A DNA stretch of 64,000 bases from Methylobacterium ajmalii (GCF_016613415.1 NZ_JACWCT010000058.1:24839-88838); one strand, 5' to 3'; shown: positions 36,221-45,282, numbered from the stretch's first letter. A program made the numbers and translations. The notes: generated from the letters alone by a model not told the origin.

Positions 36221-37390
36221 ATGCCCGTCATCAACCGCGTCGCCGCCCTCACCGACGAGATCACGGCCTGGCGCCGCGACTTCCACCAGCATCCCGAACT
36301 GCTGTTCGCCCTCGACCGCACCTCCGGCCTGGTGGCCGAGCGGCTGCGGGCCTTCGGCTGCGACGAGGTGGTGACGGGCCTGGGCAAGACCGGCGTCGTC
36401 GGCGTCATCCGCGGGCGCAGCGGCGGCTCGGGCAAGGTGGTGGCCCTGCGCGCCGACATGGACGCCCTGCCGATCGAGGAGACGAGCGGCGTTCCCCATC
36501 GCTCGACGGTGCCGGGCAAGATGCACGCCTGCGGGCACGACGGCCACACCGCGATGCTGCTCGGGGCCGCCAAGTACCTCGCCGAGACCCGCAACTTCGA
36601 CGGTACCGCGGTGGTGATCTTCCAGCCGGCGGAAGAAGGCGGCGGCGGCGCCGACGAGATGCTGAAGGATGGCCTGATGGAGCGCTTCGGCATCCAGGAG
36701 GTCTACGGCCTGCACAACATGCCGGGCCTGCCGCTGGGCCACTTCGCGATCCGCCCGGGCGCGATCATGGCGGCGGCCGACCGGATCACCATCACGGTGC
36801 GCGGCAAGGGCGGCCACGCGGCGGCGCCCCACAACTGCATCGACCCGGTGCTGGTCGCCTCCCACATCGTCACGGCGCTGCAATCGATCGCCTCGCGCAC
36901 CGTCGACCCGGTGGAATCGGCGGTGATCTCGATCACGCAGGTCAAGGCGGGCGACGCCTTCAACGTGATCCCGGAGACCGCGATCCTCAACGGCACGGTG
37001 CGCACGCTCTCGGAATCGGTCCGCGACCTGTGCGAGGCGCGCATCGGCCAGGTGGCCTCGAACATCGCCGCCGCCTTCGGCGCCACCGCGAGCGCCGATT
37101 ACGGCCGCGGCTACCCGGTGACCGTCAACGACGGGGAGCGCGCCGGCTTCATGGCCGACATCGCCGCCGAGGTCTCGGGGGAGAACGCGGTGGAGCGGGC
37201 GGTCGCCCCGATGATGGGCGCGGAGGACTTTTCCTACATGCTGAACGCCCGGCCCGGCGCCTACATCTTCCTCGGCACCGGCCCGGGTGCCGGCCTGCAC
37301 CACCCGGCCTACGACTTCAACGACCAGGCGACGCCCTACGGCGTCTCGCTGTTCGCCCGGATGATCGAGCGGGCGATGCCGGCGGCGTGA
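36221..37390 (+). CDS. M20 family amidohydrolase (hippurate/N-acyl amino acid hydrolase type)
   Basis: 389 residues. Begins with EITAWRRDFHQHPELLFALD, the family hallmark. Metal-binding and catalytic motifs: LRADMDALPI, MHACGHDGHTAMLLGAAKYL (C104, H106) and FQPAEEGGGGADEML (E138/E139), with HNMPGLPLGHFAIRPG following. The dimerisation lid contains GKGGHAAAPHNCIDP. The C-terminal MMGAEDFSYMLN supplies a conserved Glu/Asp. Relatives cleave hippurate, N-acetyl or indole-3-acetyl amino acids in the cytoplasm. It is divergent from the peptide-binding protein gene (291 bp between), so it probably processes what that transporter imports. Confidence 0.92.
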   Translation: MPVINRVAALTDEITAWRRDFHQHPELLFALDRTSGLVAERLRAFGCDEVVTGLGKTGVVGVIRGRSGGSGKVVALRADMDALPIEETSGVPHRSTVPGKMHACGHDGHTAMLLGAAKYLAETRNFDGTAVVIFQPAEEGGGGADEMLKDGLMERFGIQEVYGLHNMPGLPLGHFAIRPGAIMAAADRITITVRGKGGHAAAPHNCIDPVLVASHIVTALQSIASRTVDPVESAVISITQVKAGDAFNVIPETAILNGTVRTLSESVRDLCEARIGQVASNIAAAFGATASADYGRGYPVTVNDGERAGFMADIAAEVSGENAVERAVAPMMGAEDFSYMLNARPGAYIFLGTGPGAGLHHPAYDFNDQATPYGVSLFARMIERAMPAA

Positions 37391-37591
37391 GGGGCAGCCG
37401 CCGACCGCCGTACCTCTTACCCGCGCCGATCCCGGACGCCCGCCGATCGTCGCGGGGCGTCGCGACGCGGCGGCTCACGCCGGCCGCGCCTGACGGTCGA
37501 CGCCGTCCCGGCTCGTCCCAGTGCCGTCCGATGACGTATGGCCCGAGGCCGGACATTGCGACGCTGCCGTCGCGATGAGGAAACTTCTGCC

Positions 37592-39163
37592 ATGTCCCGC
37601 GCGATCCTGATCCTCGCCCTCGCCGTCCTGCTCGGCGCGTCGCCCGCGCTCGCCCGTGAGGCCGGCCGCCTCGACGAGCTCGAGGTCGGCGGCCCGGTCC
37701 AGGCGCGCGACGGACTCACCGTCGGCGGCGGCGCCGGCGGCGCGCCGATCCGGCTCCTGCCCTCGACCGGGACGCCGGCGTTCCTCGACGCGCACGCGCC
37801 CTCCAACGCCCCGCAGTCGGACGGCATCTACATCACGCCCTCGGGCCCCTTCGTGGATTACTGCTCCGTCGGCGGCTGCCTCGATGGTCCGCACCTGCGG
37901 GCCCACATGCTCATCAACACGACGACGAAGGCCGGGCCGGACGCGCAGGAGAACGCGCTCGCCATCAACTTCACATCGAAGACCGGGTCATACAAGCGGT
38001 GGGCGGCGAAGACCGCGTTCGCGACCGGCGACTACGTCAAGGTCTTCGGATCGGTCTGCAGCGCCCCCAACGGCGGCGTGCTCCAGACGGACCTTCCAGA
38101 CTGCATCTACGAGGTGATCTCCGGCGGAACCTCCGGCAGCCGGGGCCCGACCGGCAACACCGCCTCCTACCAGGACGGCTCGGTCCGGTGGCGGTTCTTC
38201 AGCCCCGGGATCAACGACGGCAAGACCGCGCTCAACGTCGCCTGCACCGCCGAGGCGGGATCGGGCCAGGTCTGGTGCACCAACTTCAACTTCTCGGTCC
38301 GCTACAAGGGGGCCGGTACCGCCTGGGGCGAGGAGAAGGACTGCAACAACGCCAACGAGGACTCGAACGCCGGGACGCGGTTCTTCATGGCCTGCACGTT
38401 CTACGGCGGCGGGGCGGCGGGCACGTTTCCGTTCCTGGCCTACCAGTTCGTCGGATCGGGGGCTGTCAACGCCGGCGGGCCCGCGCCCTACGGGGCCCAC
38501 AGCTTCATCCACATCGCCGGGGAGCCGTCCGATGTCGGGTCCGTCATCAAGGATCACGTCCTGCTGGACGCCGGCCATTCCGGGTCGACGATTCGGGCCC
38601 TCGCCGGCCGCCGGCACGAGGGCGGCTTCCTCGTCGACGAGAGCGACAGCCGCGTGATCCTCAAGGGGAGCGGCCGCCACGCCGGCGGCGGCATCGACTT
38701 CAAGCAGGCGACGTTCCCCAACGGGACGGCCATCGCCGTGCCGACCAGCTCGTTCGTGGAATGGGACGGCGGCAGCTATGTCGGCCGCAACGGCGCGGTC
38801 GGCGCCTTCACGATCGGCCGCAGCACCAGCGGCACGGCCTATGGTGCCGCGATCTGGGACAATGCCGATCTGAGCTACGGCAACCACCTCTGGTCCAGGG
38901 GCAGCGCTCCGGCTCTGGCGTCCTGCGCCTCGGGCAGCCTCGCGGCGGGGGCGACCGACGACCACGGCGTGGTGTCGCTTCCCGCCGGCTCGAAAGGCTG
39001 CCGGATCGCCTTCGCCGCCGCGCGCGCCCAGAAGCCGGCTTGCACCTTCTGGATGACGAGCGGGCAGGTGCCGTCGGGATCCGTCACGCCGACGGCCGTG
39101 ACGCTGGCCTACGCCCCGGTGCCCGCCGGCACCGAGATCCATTACCAGTGCATGGGCCGCTGA
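37592..39163 (+). CDS. Secreted protein of unknown function with a phage-tail-like module
   Basis: 523 residues from ATG 37592 (GAGG upstream). Signal peptide MSRAILILALAVLLGASPAL-A. Residues about 138-202 (WAAKTAFATGDYVKV...CIYEVISGGTSGS...DGSVRWRFF) look like the short repeats found in phage tail fibres and carbohydrate-binding modules: 'W.A.T.Y..GD.V...Y....GGTSG..GPT...DG.V.W'. The middle (210-440) has many Gly and paired Cys (YCSVGGC, CTAEAGSGQVWC) and looks like a beta-helix or beta-sandwich. No catalytic signature is seen. It ends at a hairpin shared with the convergent aldehyde dehydrogenase gene. Confidence 0.7.
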   Translation: MSRAILILALAVLLGASPALAREAGRLDELEVGGPVQARDGLTVGGGAGGAPIRLLPSTGTPAFLDAHAPSNAPQSDGIYITPSGPFVDYCSVGGCLDGPHLRAHMLINTTTKAGPDAQENALAINFTSKTGSYKRWAAKTAFATGDYVKVFGSVCSAPNGGVLQTDLPDCIYEVISGGTSGSRGPTGNTASYQDGSVRWRFFSPGINDGKTALNVACTAEAGSGQVWCTNFNFSVRYKGAGTAWGEEKDCNNANEDSNAGTRFFMACTFYGGGAAGTFPFLAYQFVGSGAVNAGGPAPYGAHSFIHIAGEPSDVGSVIKDHVLLDAGHSGSTIRALAGRRHEGGFLVDESDSRVILKGSGRHAGGGIDFKQATFPNGTAIAVPTSSFVEWDGGSYVGRNGAVGAFTIGRSTSGTAYGAAIWDNADLSYGNHLWSRGSAPALASCASGSLAAGATDDHGVVSLPAGSKGCRIAFAAARAQKPACTFWMTSGQVPSGSVTPTAVTLAYAPVPAGTEIHYQCMGR

Positions 39164-39169
39164 CCGGGG

Positions 39170-39194
39170 CGGGGGCCGCCACCGCCGGCCCCCG
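39170..39194. terminator. Bidirectional hairpin between convergent genes
   Basis: CGGGGGCCG (39170-39178) and CGGCCCCCG (39186-39194) form a perfect 9-bp stem with a 7-nt loop in the 34-bp gap between two convergent genes. The T-tract is weak on both sides. Confidence 0.6.
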
Positions 39195-39197
39195 TCC

Positions 39198-40739
39198 TCA
39201 CACCTCGAACGTCACCCCCTGCGCCAGCGGCAGGGTCTTGCCGTAATTGATCGTGTTGGTGGCGCGCCGCATGTAGGCCTTCCAGGAATCCGAGCCCGCT
39301 TCGCGGCCGCCGCCGGTCTCCTTCTCGCCGCCGAAGGCCCCGCCGATCTCGGCCCCCGACGGGCCGATATTGACGTTGGCGATGCCGCAATCCGACCCCG
39401 AGGCCGACAGGAAGATCTCGGCCTCCGACAGGTCACGGGTGAAGATCGACGAGGACAGGCCGGCCGCCACCGCGTTCTGGGCGTGGATCGCTTCCTCAAG
39501 CCCGGTGTAGCGAGTCACGTATAGGATCGGCGCGAAGGTCTCGCGGCGCATCGGGCCGGTCTGCTCGGGCATCTCGATGAGAGCCGGGCGGACATAGGCC
39601 GCTGCCTCGCCGCGGATGTCGCGCAGGCGCTCGCCGCCATGCACCGTGCCGCCGATGGCGCGGGCCTCGTCGAGGGCGCGCGCCATGCCGTCGGCGGCAT
39701 GAACGTCGATCAGCGGGCCGATCAGGGTGGCGGGGTCGCGCGGATCGCCGATCCGCACCGAGCCGTAGGCGGCCTTCAGGCGCGGCACCAGCGCGTCGTA
39801 GACGCTGTCATGCACGAAGAGCCGCCGCAGGGTGGTGCAGCGCTGGCCGGCGGTGCCCATCGCCGCGAAGGCGATGGCGCGCAAAGCCAGGTCGAGATCG
39901 GCCGAAGGCGCCACGATGGCGGCGTTGTTGCCGCCGAGCTCCAGGATCGCCCGGGCGAAGCGGGCGGCGAGCTTCGGCGCCACCTGCCGGCCCATCGCGG
40001 TCGAGCCGGTGGCGGAGACGAGCGCCACCCGCCCGTCCTCGACCAGCCGCTCGCCGAGTTCCCGGCCGCCGATCAGGAGGCCGAGCAGGCCGTCGGGTGC
40101 GTCCGACCCGAAGCGCCTCACCGCCTTCGCGGCGAGCGCGTGGACGGCGAGCGCGGTGAGCGAGGTCTTCTCGGACGGCTTCCAGATGACCGGATCGCCG
40201 CAGACGAGCGCCAGCGCGGCGTTCCACGCCCAGACCGCGACGGGGAAGTTGAACGCCGTGATGACGCCGCAGACGCCCAGCGGGTGCCAGACCTCCATCA
40301 TCCGGTGGTCCGGCCGCTCGGTGGCGATGGTGAGCCCGTGCAATTGCCGCGACAGGCCGACGGCGAAGTCGCAGATGTCGATCATCTCCTGGACCTCGCC
40401 GAGGCCCTCCGAGAGGATCTTTCCGGCTTCGAGCGTCACGAGGCGGCCGAGATCGTCCTTGTGGGCGCGCAATTCCTCGCCCAGCAGCCGCACCAGCTCG
40501 CCGCGGCGCGGGCCCGGCACCCGGCGCCAGGCGAGGAAGGCTTGCGATGCCTGCGCCAGCGCCGTTTCGGCCTCCGCGGCGGTGGTCTCGCGGACTGTCG
40601 TCACCACGCCGCCGTCGATCGGCGAGCGCGCCGGCAGGCCGCCCTCTCCGCCTTCCGCCGCGAAGGCCGAAGCCGGGACGCCGAGGCGCTCCAGCACCGC
40701 CAGGGTGTCGTCGCGGACGGACAGGATGGTGGGGGCCAT
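39198..40739 (-). CDS. amaB: ALDH7-family aldehyde dehydrogenase, probable piperideine-6-carboxylate dehydrogenase
   Basis: 513 residues. NAD(P)-binding and catalytic motifs are VITAFNFPVAVWAWNAALAL, WKPSEKTSLTALAV, LVSATGSTAMGRQV, FARAILELGGNNAAIVAP (catalytic Glu) and AFAAMGTAGQRCTTLRRLFV (catalytic Cys near residue 300). The sequence GTAGQRCTTLRRL and the tail GSDSWKAYMRRATNTINYGK are characteristic of the ALDH7/antiquitin group. This group oxidises alpha-aminoadipic semialdehyde (piperideine-6-carboxylate) in lysine degradation. The gene symbol is assigned by family only; no other lysine catabolic gene is adjacent. A DASS-type permease lies upstream on the same strand. Confidence 0.85.
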   Translation of the reverse strand: MAPTILSVRDDTLAVLERLGVPASAFAAEGGEGGLPARSPIDGGVVTTVRETTAAEAETALAQASQAFLAWRRVPGPRRGELVRLLGEELRAHKDDLGRLVTLEAGKILSEGLGEVQEMIDICDFAVGLSRQLHGLTIATERPDHRMMEVWHPLGVCGVITAFNFPVAVWAWNAALALVCGDPVIWKPSEKTSLTALAVHALAAKAVRRFGSDAPDGLLGLLIGGRELGERLVEDGRVALVSATGSTAMGRQVAPKLAARFARAILELGGNNAAIVAPSADLDLALRAIAFAAMGTAGQRCTTLRRLFVHDSVYDALVPRLKAAYGSVRIGDPRDPATLIGPLIDVHAADGMARALDEARAIGGTVHGGERLRDIRGEAAAYVRPALIEMPEQTGPMRRETFAPILYVTRYTGLEEAIHAQNAVAAGLSSSIFTRDLSEAEIFLSASGSDCGIANVNIGPSGAEIGGAFGGEKETGGGREAGSDSWKAYMRRATNTINYGKTLPLAQGVTFEV

Positions 40740-40811
40740 GGGGGATGTGCTCCGGCGGATCTCAGATCGGCGCGGACACTGCGACAGCGCCGCCCGCAGG
40801 GCAACCCGGGC

Positions 40812-42119
40812 TCACAGCCACCCGAGGGCGCGAAACCAGAGGATGTCGAGGGGCACCAGGACCACGGCGGTGACGGCCGCCACCGCGAGGCAGAGGCGCA
40901 GGCCGTCCCGGGCCGGGACACGCCCCATGCCCATCGCCACCACGACCGGCGAGGCCTGGTAGGGCAGGAGCGGGGTCGCGTAGCCGATCACCTGCACCAT
41001 CAGCACCGTGGCGAGGGGCAGGCCGCTGGCTTCGGCGAGCCCGTGGGCGAGGGGTGTGAACAGGGCCGGGACCCCGTTCGCCGTCACGACGACGTTGAGC
41101 ACTGTCGCGAGGCCGAGAAGGCCCGCGACGCTGGCAGCCGGCCGCGCCGGATCGAGGGGCAGCCAGGGCAGCAGCGCCTCGCCCACCCGGTCGCCCAGCC
41201 CGGTGCGGGCCACGAAGGCGGCAAAGCCCAGGATGCCGGCGATGTACAGGCAGGTGCGGACGTTGACCCCGGCGGCGAACTCGTCGCCGGACAGGAAGCC
41301 CACCCGCGGCAGTAGGCACAGGCAGGCCGCGGCGAGGCCGATCCAGGCCGCCGAGACACCGTGAAGGGAATCGGTCATCCAAAGGACCAGGGTGGCAATG
41401 AGCAGGATCGCCAGCCGCACCTCCGCCGCGCTCACCGGGGCGGGCGCCGGTCCGGCGGCGACGGGCGCGAGGGGACCGGGCGCGAAGAGCTGGACGACGC
41501 AGCCGGCGAGAACCGCCCCCTTCAACAGCCCCAGGACCGGCGCGTGCAGGGCGAGATAGGGCAGGTAGGCGAGACGGATCCCGTAGGCGCTCTCGGCCGC
41601 CCCGACCATGACGAGGTTCGGCACGTTGGCCGGCAGGATGCTGGCCGAGAGCTGGAACGTGCCGAAGCCCACCACCAGGGCGAGGCCGGTCCTGCCGCGC
41701 CCCTGCGCCGGCAGCCCGGCCCGGTCGGCGAGTGCCATCACCACCGGCATCAGCACGGCGATGCGGCCCATGTTGGAGGGCATGACGAAGGCCAGCGCGT
41801 AGGTGAGCCCGACCGTGCCGGCGACGAGGGCCGGCCAGGAGCCGACGAGGCGCGGCGCCAGGAGACCGGCGACCCTATCGGCGAGGCCGACCTTGCGGAT
41901 CGCCGTCCCGATCACGAAGCCGCTCAGCACCAGCCAGAAGGCCGAGGATGAAAAGCCCGAGAAGATCACCTCGGGGGCTGCGAGCCGCAGGATCGTGGCG
42001 GCGGCGAAGAACAGCAGCGCGGTGAGGAATTCGGGCAGGAGGGCGAAGGCCCACAGCCCGATCGTCGCGGCCGCCAGCAGGGCCGGCAACACGAGGCCGC
42101 CCGCCATCGTCATGTCCAT
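40812..42119 (-). CDS. DASS/SLC13-like anion permease
   Basis: 435 residues, about 11-12 membrane helices. Family features are a hairpin-like FSSSAFWLVLSGFVIGTAIR, a first substrate/sodium clamp region ALAFVMPSNMGRIAVLMPVV (SNM where classic members have SNT), GTFQLSASILPANVPNLVMV, and a second half GFLSGDEFAAGVNVRTCLYI, then NVVVTANGVPALFTPLAHGL. DASS carriers import dicarboxylates, tricarboxylates or sulfate with Na+ or H+. The ligand is not predictable. It is 72 bp upstream of the aldehyde dehydrogenase gene on the same strand, so one unit is possible. Confidence 0.85.
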   Translation of the reverse strand: MDMTMAGGLVLPALLAAATIGLWAFALLPEFLTALLFFAAATILRLAAPEVIFSGFSSSAFWLVLSGFVIGTAIRKVGLADRVAGLLAPRLVGSWPALVAGTVGLTYALAFVMPSNMGRIAVLMPVVMALADRAGLPAQGRGRTGLALVVGFGTFQLSASILPANVPNLVMVGAAESAYGIRLAYLPYLALHAPVLGLLKGAVLAGCVVQLFAPGPLAPVAAGPAPAPVSAAEVRLAILLIATLVLWMTDSLHGVSAAWIGLAAACLCLLPRVGFLSGDEFAAGVNVRTCLYIAGILGFAAFVARTGLGDRVGEALLPWLPLDPARPAASVAGLLGLATVLNVVVTANGVPALFTPLAHGLAEASGLPLATVLMVQVIGYATPLLPYQASPVVVAMGMGRVPARDGLRLCLAVAAVTAVVLVPLDILWFRALGWL

Positions 42120-42260
42120 CGCAGAGCCTTCCCGTCATCTCGTCGGGGGCAGCGTCCGGTCTGGGCGGGTGGAAGAAAAGACGTGATCGCGGAAGGCCGG
42201 CTTCGTGCCGTGCGAAGGCCGGGCGTCGCTGATCCCGGTCCTTTCCTCGCGGAGCAGGGC

Positions 42261-42283
42261 GGCCCTCCCTCGAGGGGAGGGCC
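42261..42283 (-). terminator. Hairpin after asd
   Basis: GGCCCTCCC (42261-42269) and GGGAGGGCC (42275-42283) form a 9-bp stem with a 5-nt loop directly after the asd stop. No T-run follows on the minus strand, so termination strength is uncertain. Confidence 0.5.
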
Positions 42284-42290
42284 GGGCGCG

Positions 42291-43325
42291 TCACGCCGCC
42301 TTCTGCTTGGGCGAGATCAGCTTGCGGTTGATCAGCACCTCGGCGATCTGGACCGTGTTGAGGGCCGCGCCCTTGCGCAGGTTGTCCGACACGCACCAGA
42401 ACGACAGGCCGTTCTCGACCGTGATGTCCTCGCGGATGCGCGAGATGTAGGTCGCGTCCTCGCCCGCCGCCTCGTGGGGGGTGATGTAGCCGCCGGGCTC
42501 GCGCTTGTCGTCGACCAGGATGCCGGGCGCCGAGCGCAGGATCTGGGTGGCTTCCTCGGCCGAGAGCGGGCGCTCGAACTCGACGTTCACCGCCTCGGAG
42601 TGGCCGATGAACACCGGCACGCGCACGCAGGTCGCCGTCAGCTTGATCTTGGGGTCGAGCATCTTCTTCGTCTCGGCCACCATCTTCCACTCTTCCTTGG
42701 TGGAGCCGTCCTCCATGAAGACGTCGATGTGCGGGATGACGTTGAAGGCGATGCGCTTGGTGAACTTCTGCATCTTGACCTCGCCGGCGGTGAACACCGC
42801 GCGGGTCTGGTTGAACAGCTCGTCCATCCCTTCCTTGCCGGCGCCGGAGACCGACTGGTAGGTCGCGACGACGACGCGCTTGATGGTGGCGGCCTCGTGC
42901 AGGGGCTTCAGCGCCACGACGAGCTGCGCGGTCGAGCAGTTTGGGTTGGCGATGATGTTCTTCTTGGTGAATCCCACCACCGCGTCGGCATTCACTTCGG
43001 GCACGATCAAGGGCACGTCGGAATCGTAGCGGAAGGCCGACGAGTTATCGATGACGACGCAGCCCTGCTGGCCGATGCGGGGCGACCACTCCTTCGAGGT
43101 CTCGCCGCCGGCCGACATCAGGCAGATGTCGGTGTCGGAGAAGTCGTACTGGTCGAGGGCCTGGACCTTCAGGGTCTTGTCGCCGAAGGACACTTCCTGG
43201 CCCAGGCTGCGACGGGAGGCGAGCGCCACCACGGTGTCGGCCGGGAAGGCGCGCTCGGCCAGGATGTCGAGCATCTCGCGGCCCACATTGCCGGTGGCTC
43301 CGACGACGGCAACCTTGTAACCCAT
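42291..43325 (-). CDS. asd: Aspartate-semialdehyde dehydrogenase
   Basis: 344 residues from ATG 43323-43325 (MGYKVAVVGATGNVGREMLD); the open frame extending to 43640 is leader sequence, not protein. NADP-binding GATGNVG at 9-15; the catalytic Cys130 lies in NIIANPNCSTAQLVVALKPL; VVVATYQSVSGAGKEGMDEL and VRVPVFIGHSEAVNVEFERP carry substrate-binding Arg and His residues. It reduces aspartyl phosphate to aspartate semialdehyde, the branch point to lysine/diaminopimelate, threonine, isoleucine and methionine. The 5' region carries a Thr-rich leader peptide and hairpins, pointing to attenuation by amino-acid supply. Confidence 0.95.
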   Translation of the reverse strand: MGYKVAVVGATGNVGREMLDILAERAFPADTVVALASRRSLGQEVSFGDKTLKVQALDQYDFSDTDICLMSAGGETSKEWSPRIGQQGCVVIDNSSAFRYDSDVPLIVPEVNADAVVGFTKKNIIANPNCSTAQLVVALKPLHEAATIKRVVVATYQSVSGAGKEGMDELFNQTRAVFTAGEVKMQKFTKRIAFNVIPHIDVFMEDGSTKEEWKMVAETKKMLDPKIKLTATCVRVPVFIGHSEAVNVEFERPLSAEEATQILRSAPGILVDDKREPGGYITPHEAAGEDATYISRIREDITVENGLSFWCVSDNLRKGAALNTVQIAEVLINRKLISPKQKAA

Positions 43326-43351
43326 CTCAATCGCTCCAGTTCGGACTAACT

Positions 43352-43416
43352 CCTCCCCGGACGATCTCAGGCGGGCTTCGGGTAAGCCCGGCCTCCGTCC
43401 GCCACGGACGGGGAGG
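43352..43416 (-). promoter_or_regulatory. Candidate attenuator hairpins upstream of asd
   Basis: Two 7-bp hairpins, CCGTCCG-CCA-CGGACGG (43395-43411, plus-strand reading) and CGGGCTT-CGGGT-AAGCCCG (43372-43390), lie side by side after the leader peptide stop. A longer alternative pairing between CCTCCCC (43352-43358) and GGGGAGG (43410-43416) would enclose the second hairpin but disrupt the first. Mutually exclusive folds next to an amino-acid-rich leader are what a ribosome-controlled attenuator needs. A uridine run is missing, so control could act on translation or through Rho. Confidence 0.5.
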
Positions 43417-43438
43417 GATCCGAGGACGACGCGAGGCT

Positions 43439-43501
43439 TCAGCCGGCGGCGGTAATCGCCGTCGTGGCTTTGCGTTTCGTCGTGGTCGACACGAGCCGCA
43501 T
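43439..43501 (-). CDS. Threonine-rich leader peptide of asd (20 residues)
   Basis: A tiny frame beginning ATG 43499-43501 and ending TGA 43439-43441, 113 nt before asd. It reads MRLVSTTTKRKATTAITAAG. Six of 20 residues are Thr, with Lys and Ile also present: all end products or derivatives of the aspartate pathway served by asd. The composition is strikingly like the E. coli thr operon leader. The ribosome site is weak (GAGGA lies about 14-18 nt upstream). Translation is inferred, not shown. Confidence 0.5.
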   Translation of the reverse strand: MRLVSTTTKRKATTAITAAG

Positions 43502-43765
43502 GGCGCGGGGTCAGTCCTCGAAAGGCGCACCCGAGACGGGGTGCGCGAGCGCGCACAGCAACAGCCCGAACACGACGACCTGTCAAGGGGTGAATGGCGG
43601 ACCGGATCGGGAGCCGGCGACAGATTCCGCAACCCGTCACGCGTTAGCGTGCCGTTCACCCTGACTCGCGCCGCCTGAGGACAAGCCGGGCCGGGTCAAG
43701 GAAATCGCTAAAATGCGATGCGACTCTTGGTTTCGCGAGATTGCGCGAACCGAAGGAGCGAGCCC

Positions 43766-44674
43766 GTGCGGCACAGGCCGGACTTCGACGACGCCGCCCT
43801 GGCGCGGGCGGGCCGAGCCCTCGTGCAGGACATCGGTGTCCAGGACATCGGTCCCGTCGAGCCGCTGCTGCCGCGGCCCTTGTCCCGCGCGGAGCCCCGC
43901 CGGCTCTCGCGCGGCGCCTGGCGCCTGCGTGCGCTGGCCCGCACCCTCGGCGCCGCCGGGGTGATCGCGCTGCTCAGCGTGCTCGCCAGCGAGCGGCGCC
44001 TCGCCGACCCGCCGCTCGCCGCCGAGCCGGCCGCCTTCGTGCCGCGCTACGCCGCTCCCGCGGTGGCGCCGCCGGCCTGGCGCGAGGCGGCGGCCGACCG
44101 CTACCGCCTCGGCGAGGCGACCGTCAGCGCCCGCACGCAGCCGGGCCTGCGGGAGGACACCCTGACCGCCGGCGAGTTCGCGGTCCAGGAGGCGCCGTAC
44201 CTGCGCCTCGTCGCCGCCGAGTCCTCCGGACCGGACGGGGAGGGGAGCCTGTTCGTCACCCTGGCCCGCCGGGCCGCGGAGGCCGGCGGCCTCTCGGTGG
44301 TGCGCACCGGCGAGCGTGGCCAGGTGTCGAGCCGGTTCGGCGCCCTCGATACCGTCGACGCGACCCTGGCGGACGGCGAGGGGCGGCGCGCCTGCACGGC
44401 GTTCCGGATCACGGCCGCCCTGCGGCTCGAAGGCTGGCTCTGCGCCCCCCTGGGTCAGCTGCCCGAGCCGCAGGCGGTCGCCTGCACGGTCGAGCGCCTC
44501 ACGGCGCTGCCGGGAGCCGACCTGCCGGCGCCGCTCGCCGCCATGCTGGCCGGCCCGCGCATGGCCGCGTGTCCGCCGGAGGAGCCGGCCACCACCGCGG
44601 CGGTGCCGGCGCCCCGCCGGGCGATCCGCAAGAATGCGGCGAGAGTGCGGCATTCGCGACCGGCTTCGCCGTGA
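43766..44674 (+). CDS. Membrane-anchored hypothetical protein
   Basis: 302 residues from GTG 43766, chosen because AAGGAG sits seven bases upstream; an in-frame ATG at 43718 lacks such a site. Residues 1-55 are cytoplasmic, then one membrane helix (about 58-75, LGAAGVIALLSVLASE). The remaining ~225 residues should be periplasmic, with a Pro/Ala-rich linker and a compact region (about 110-255) containing RYRLGEATVSARTQPGLRED and two or three Cys (RRACTAFRITAALRLEGWLC, AVACTVE). The basic tail (RRAIRKNAARVRHSRPASP) is unusual. No family recognised. Confidence 0.6.
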   Translation: MRHRPDFDDAALARAGRALVQDIGVQDIGPVEPLLPRPLSRAEPRRLSRGAWRLRALARTLGAAGVIALLSVLASERRLADPPLAAEPAAFVPRYAAPAVAPPAWREAAADRYRLGEATVSARTQPGLREDTLTAGEFAVQEAPYLRLVAAESSGPDGEGSLFVTLARRAAEAGGLSVVRTGERGQVSSRFGALDTVDATLADGEGRRACTAFRITAALRLEGWLCAPLGQLPEPQAVACTVERLTALPGADLPAPLAAMLAGPRMAACPPEEPATTAAVPAPRRAIRKNAARVRHSRPASP

Positions 44675-44772
44675 GGTGGAACCTCGGCCGCGCTCGCACG
44701 TCTTTTTCCCCATAGGCGTCGTTTCTTAACGAGTGCGACGCTACCCCTGGCGACGTTCAGCAAAGGTGCGTC

Positions 44773-45186
44773 ATGCGCTTCCAGACTCTCGCCCTGACCG
44801 GGCTTCTCTCCCTCGCGGCCCTGGGCGCCGGCACCGCTGCCTCGCAGGCGCAGGACAGCTACGTCATCCGCAGCTACAAGGACGGCCAGGGCCTCGCGAT
44901 CCGGGTGCGCCCGCGCAGCTGGCTCGATGCCGGCAACGTGGTCGAGGCGAATTCGGGCGCGACCGGCAACCCGGCCACCAACCCGCACTTCATCACCGCC
45001 TCCTACCTGAATTCGCCGCCCTACATCGCCAACCGCGAGCGCTTCGGCGGCGCCGGCATCCTGCCCGACCCGATCACCAACGGACCGTTCATCGGCGCCC
45101 GCCGCACCGCCGTCACGGTGGACCTCTCGGCGGTCGACTACCTCGATCCGACCTCGCCGCTGTCGCGGGCCCGCTACGGCTACTGA
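44773..45186 (+). CDS. Small secreted protein of unknown function
   Basis: 137 residues. Signal peptide 1-26 (MRFQTLALTGLLSLAALGAG, cut after SQA-QDS). The mature part is polar and Tyr/Asn/Pro-rich, for example SYKDGQGLAIRVRPRSWLDA, NPATNPHFITASYLNSPPYI and a terminal LSRARYGY. No Cys. Similar short periplasmic proteins are widespread and unassigned in Methylobacterium-like genomes. It lies 98 bp after the previous gene in the same direction; co-transcription is possible. Confidence 0.65.
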   Translation: MRFQTLALTGLLSLAALGAGTAASQAQDSYVIRSYKDGQGLAIRVRPRSWLDAGNVVEANSGATGNPATNPHFITASYLNSPPYIANRERFGGAGILPDPITNGPFIGARRTAVTVDLSAVDYLDPTSPLSRARYGY

Positions 45187-45282
45187 GCCGGGCGGCACGA
45201 TCCGGATGCGCGACGGGCCCCGAAAGCGGCCCGTTTCCATGTCCGCGTCACGCGATCCTCGCGGCAGAGGGGCTGTAGGCCG

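Noticed and set aside
43326..43640. N-terminal extension of asd by 105 codons
   Set aside because: The extension is Arg-rich and unlike any Asd. The normal MGYKVAVVGATGNVG start is internal, and the region instead fits a leader/attenuator.
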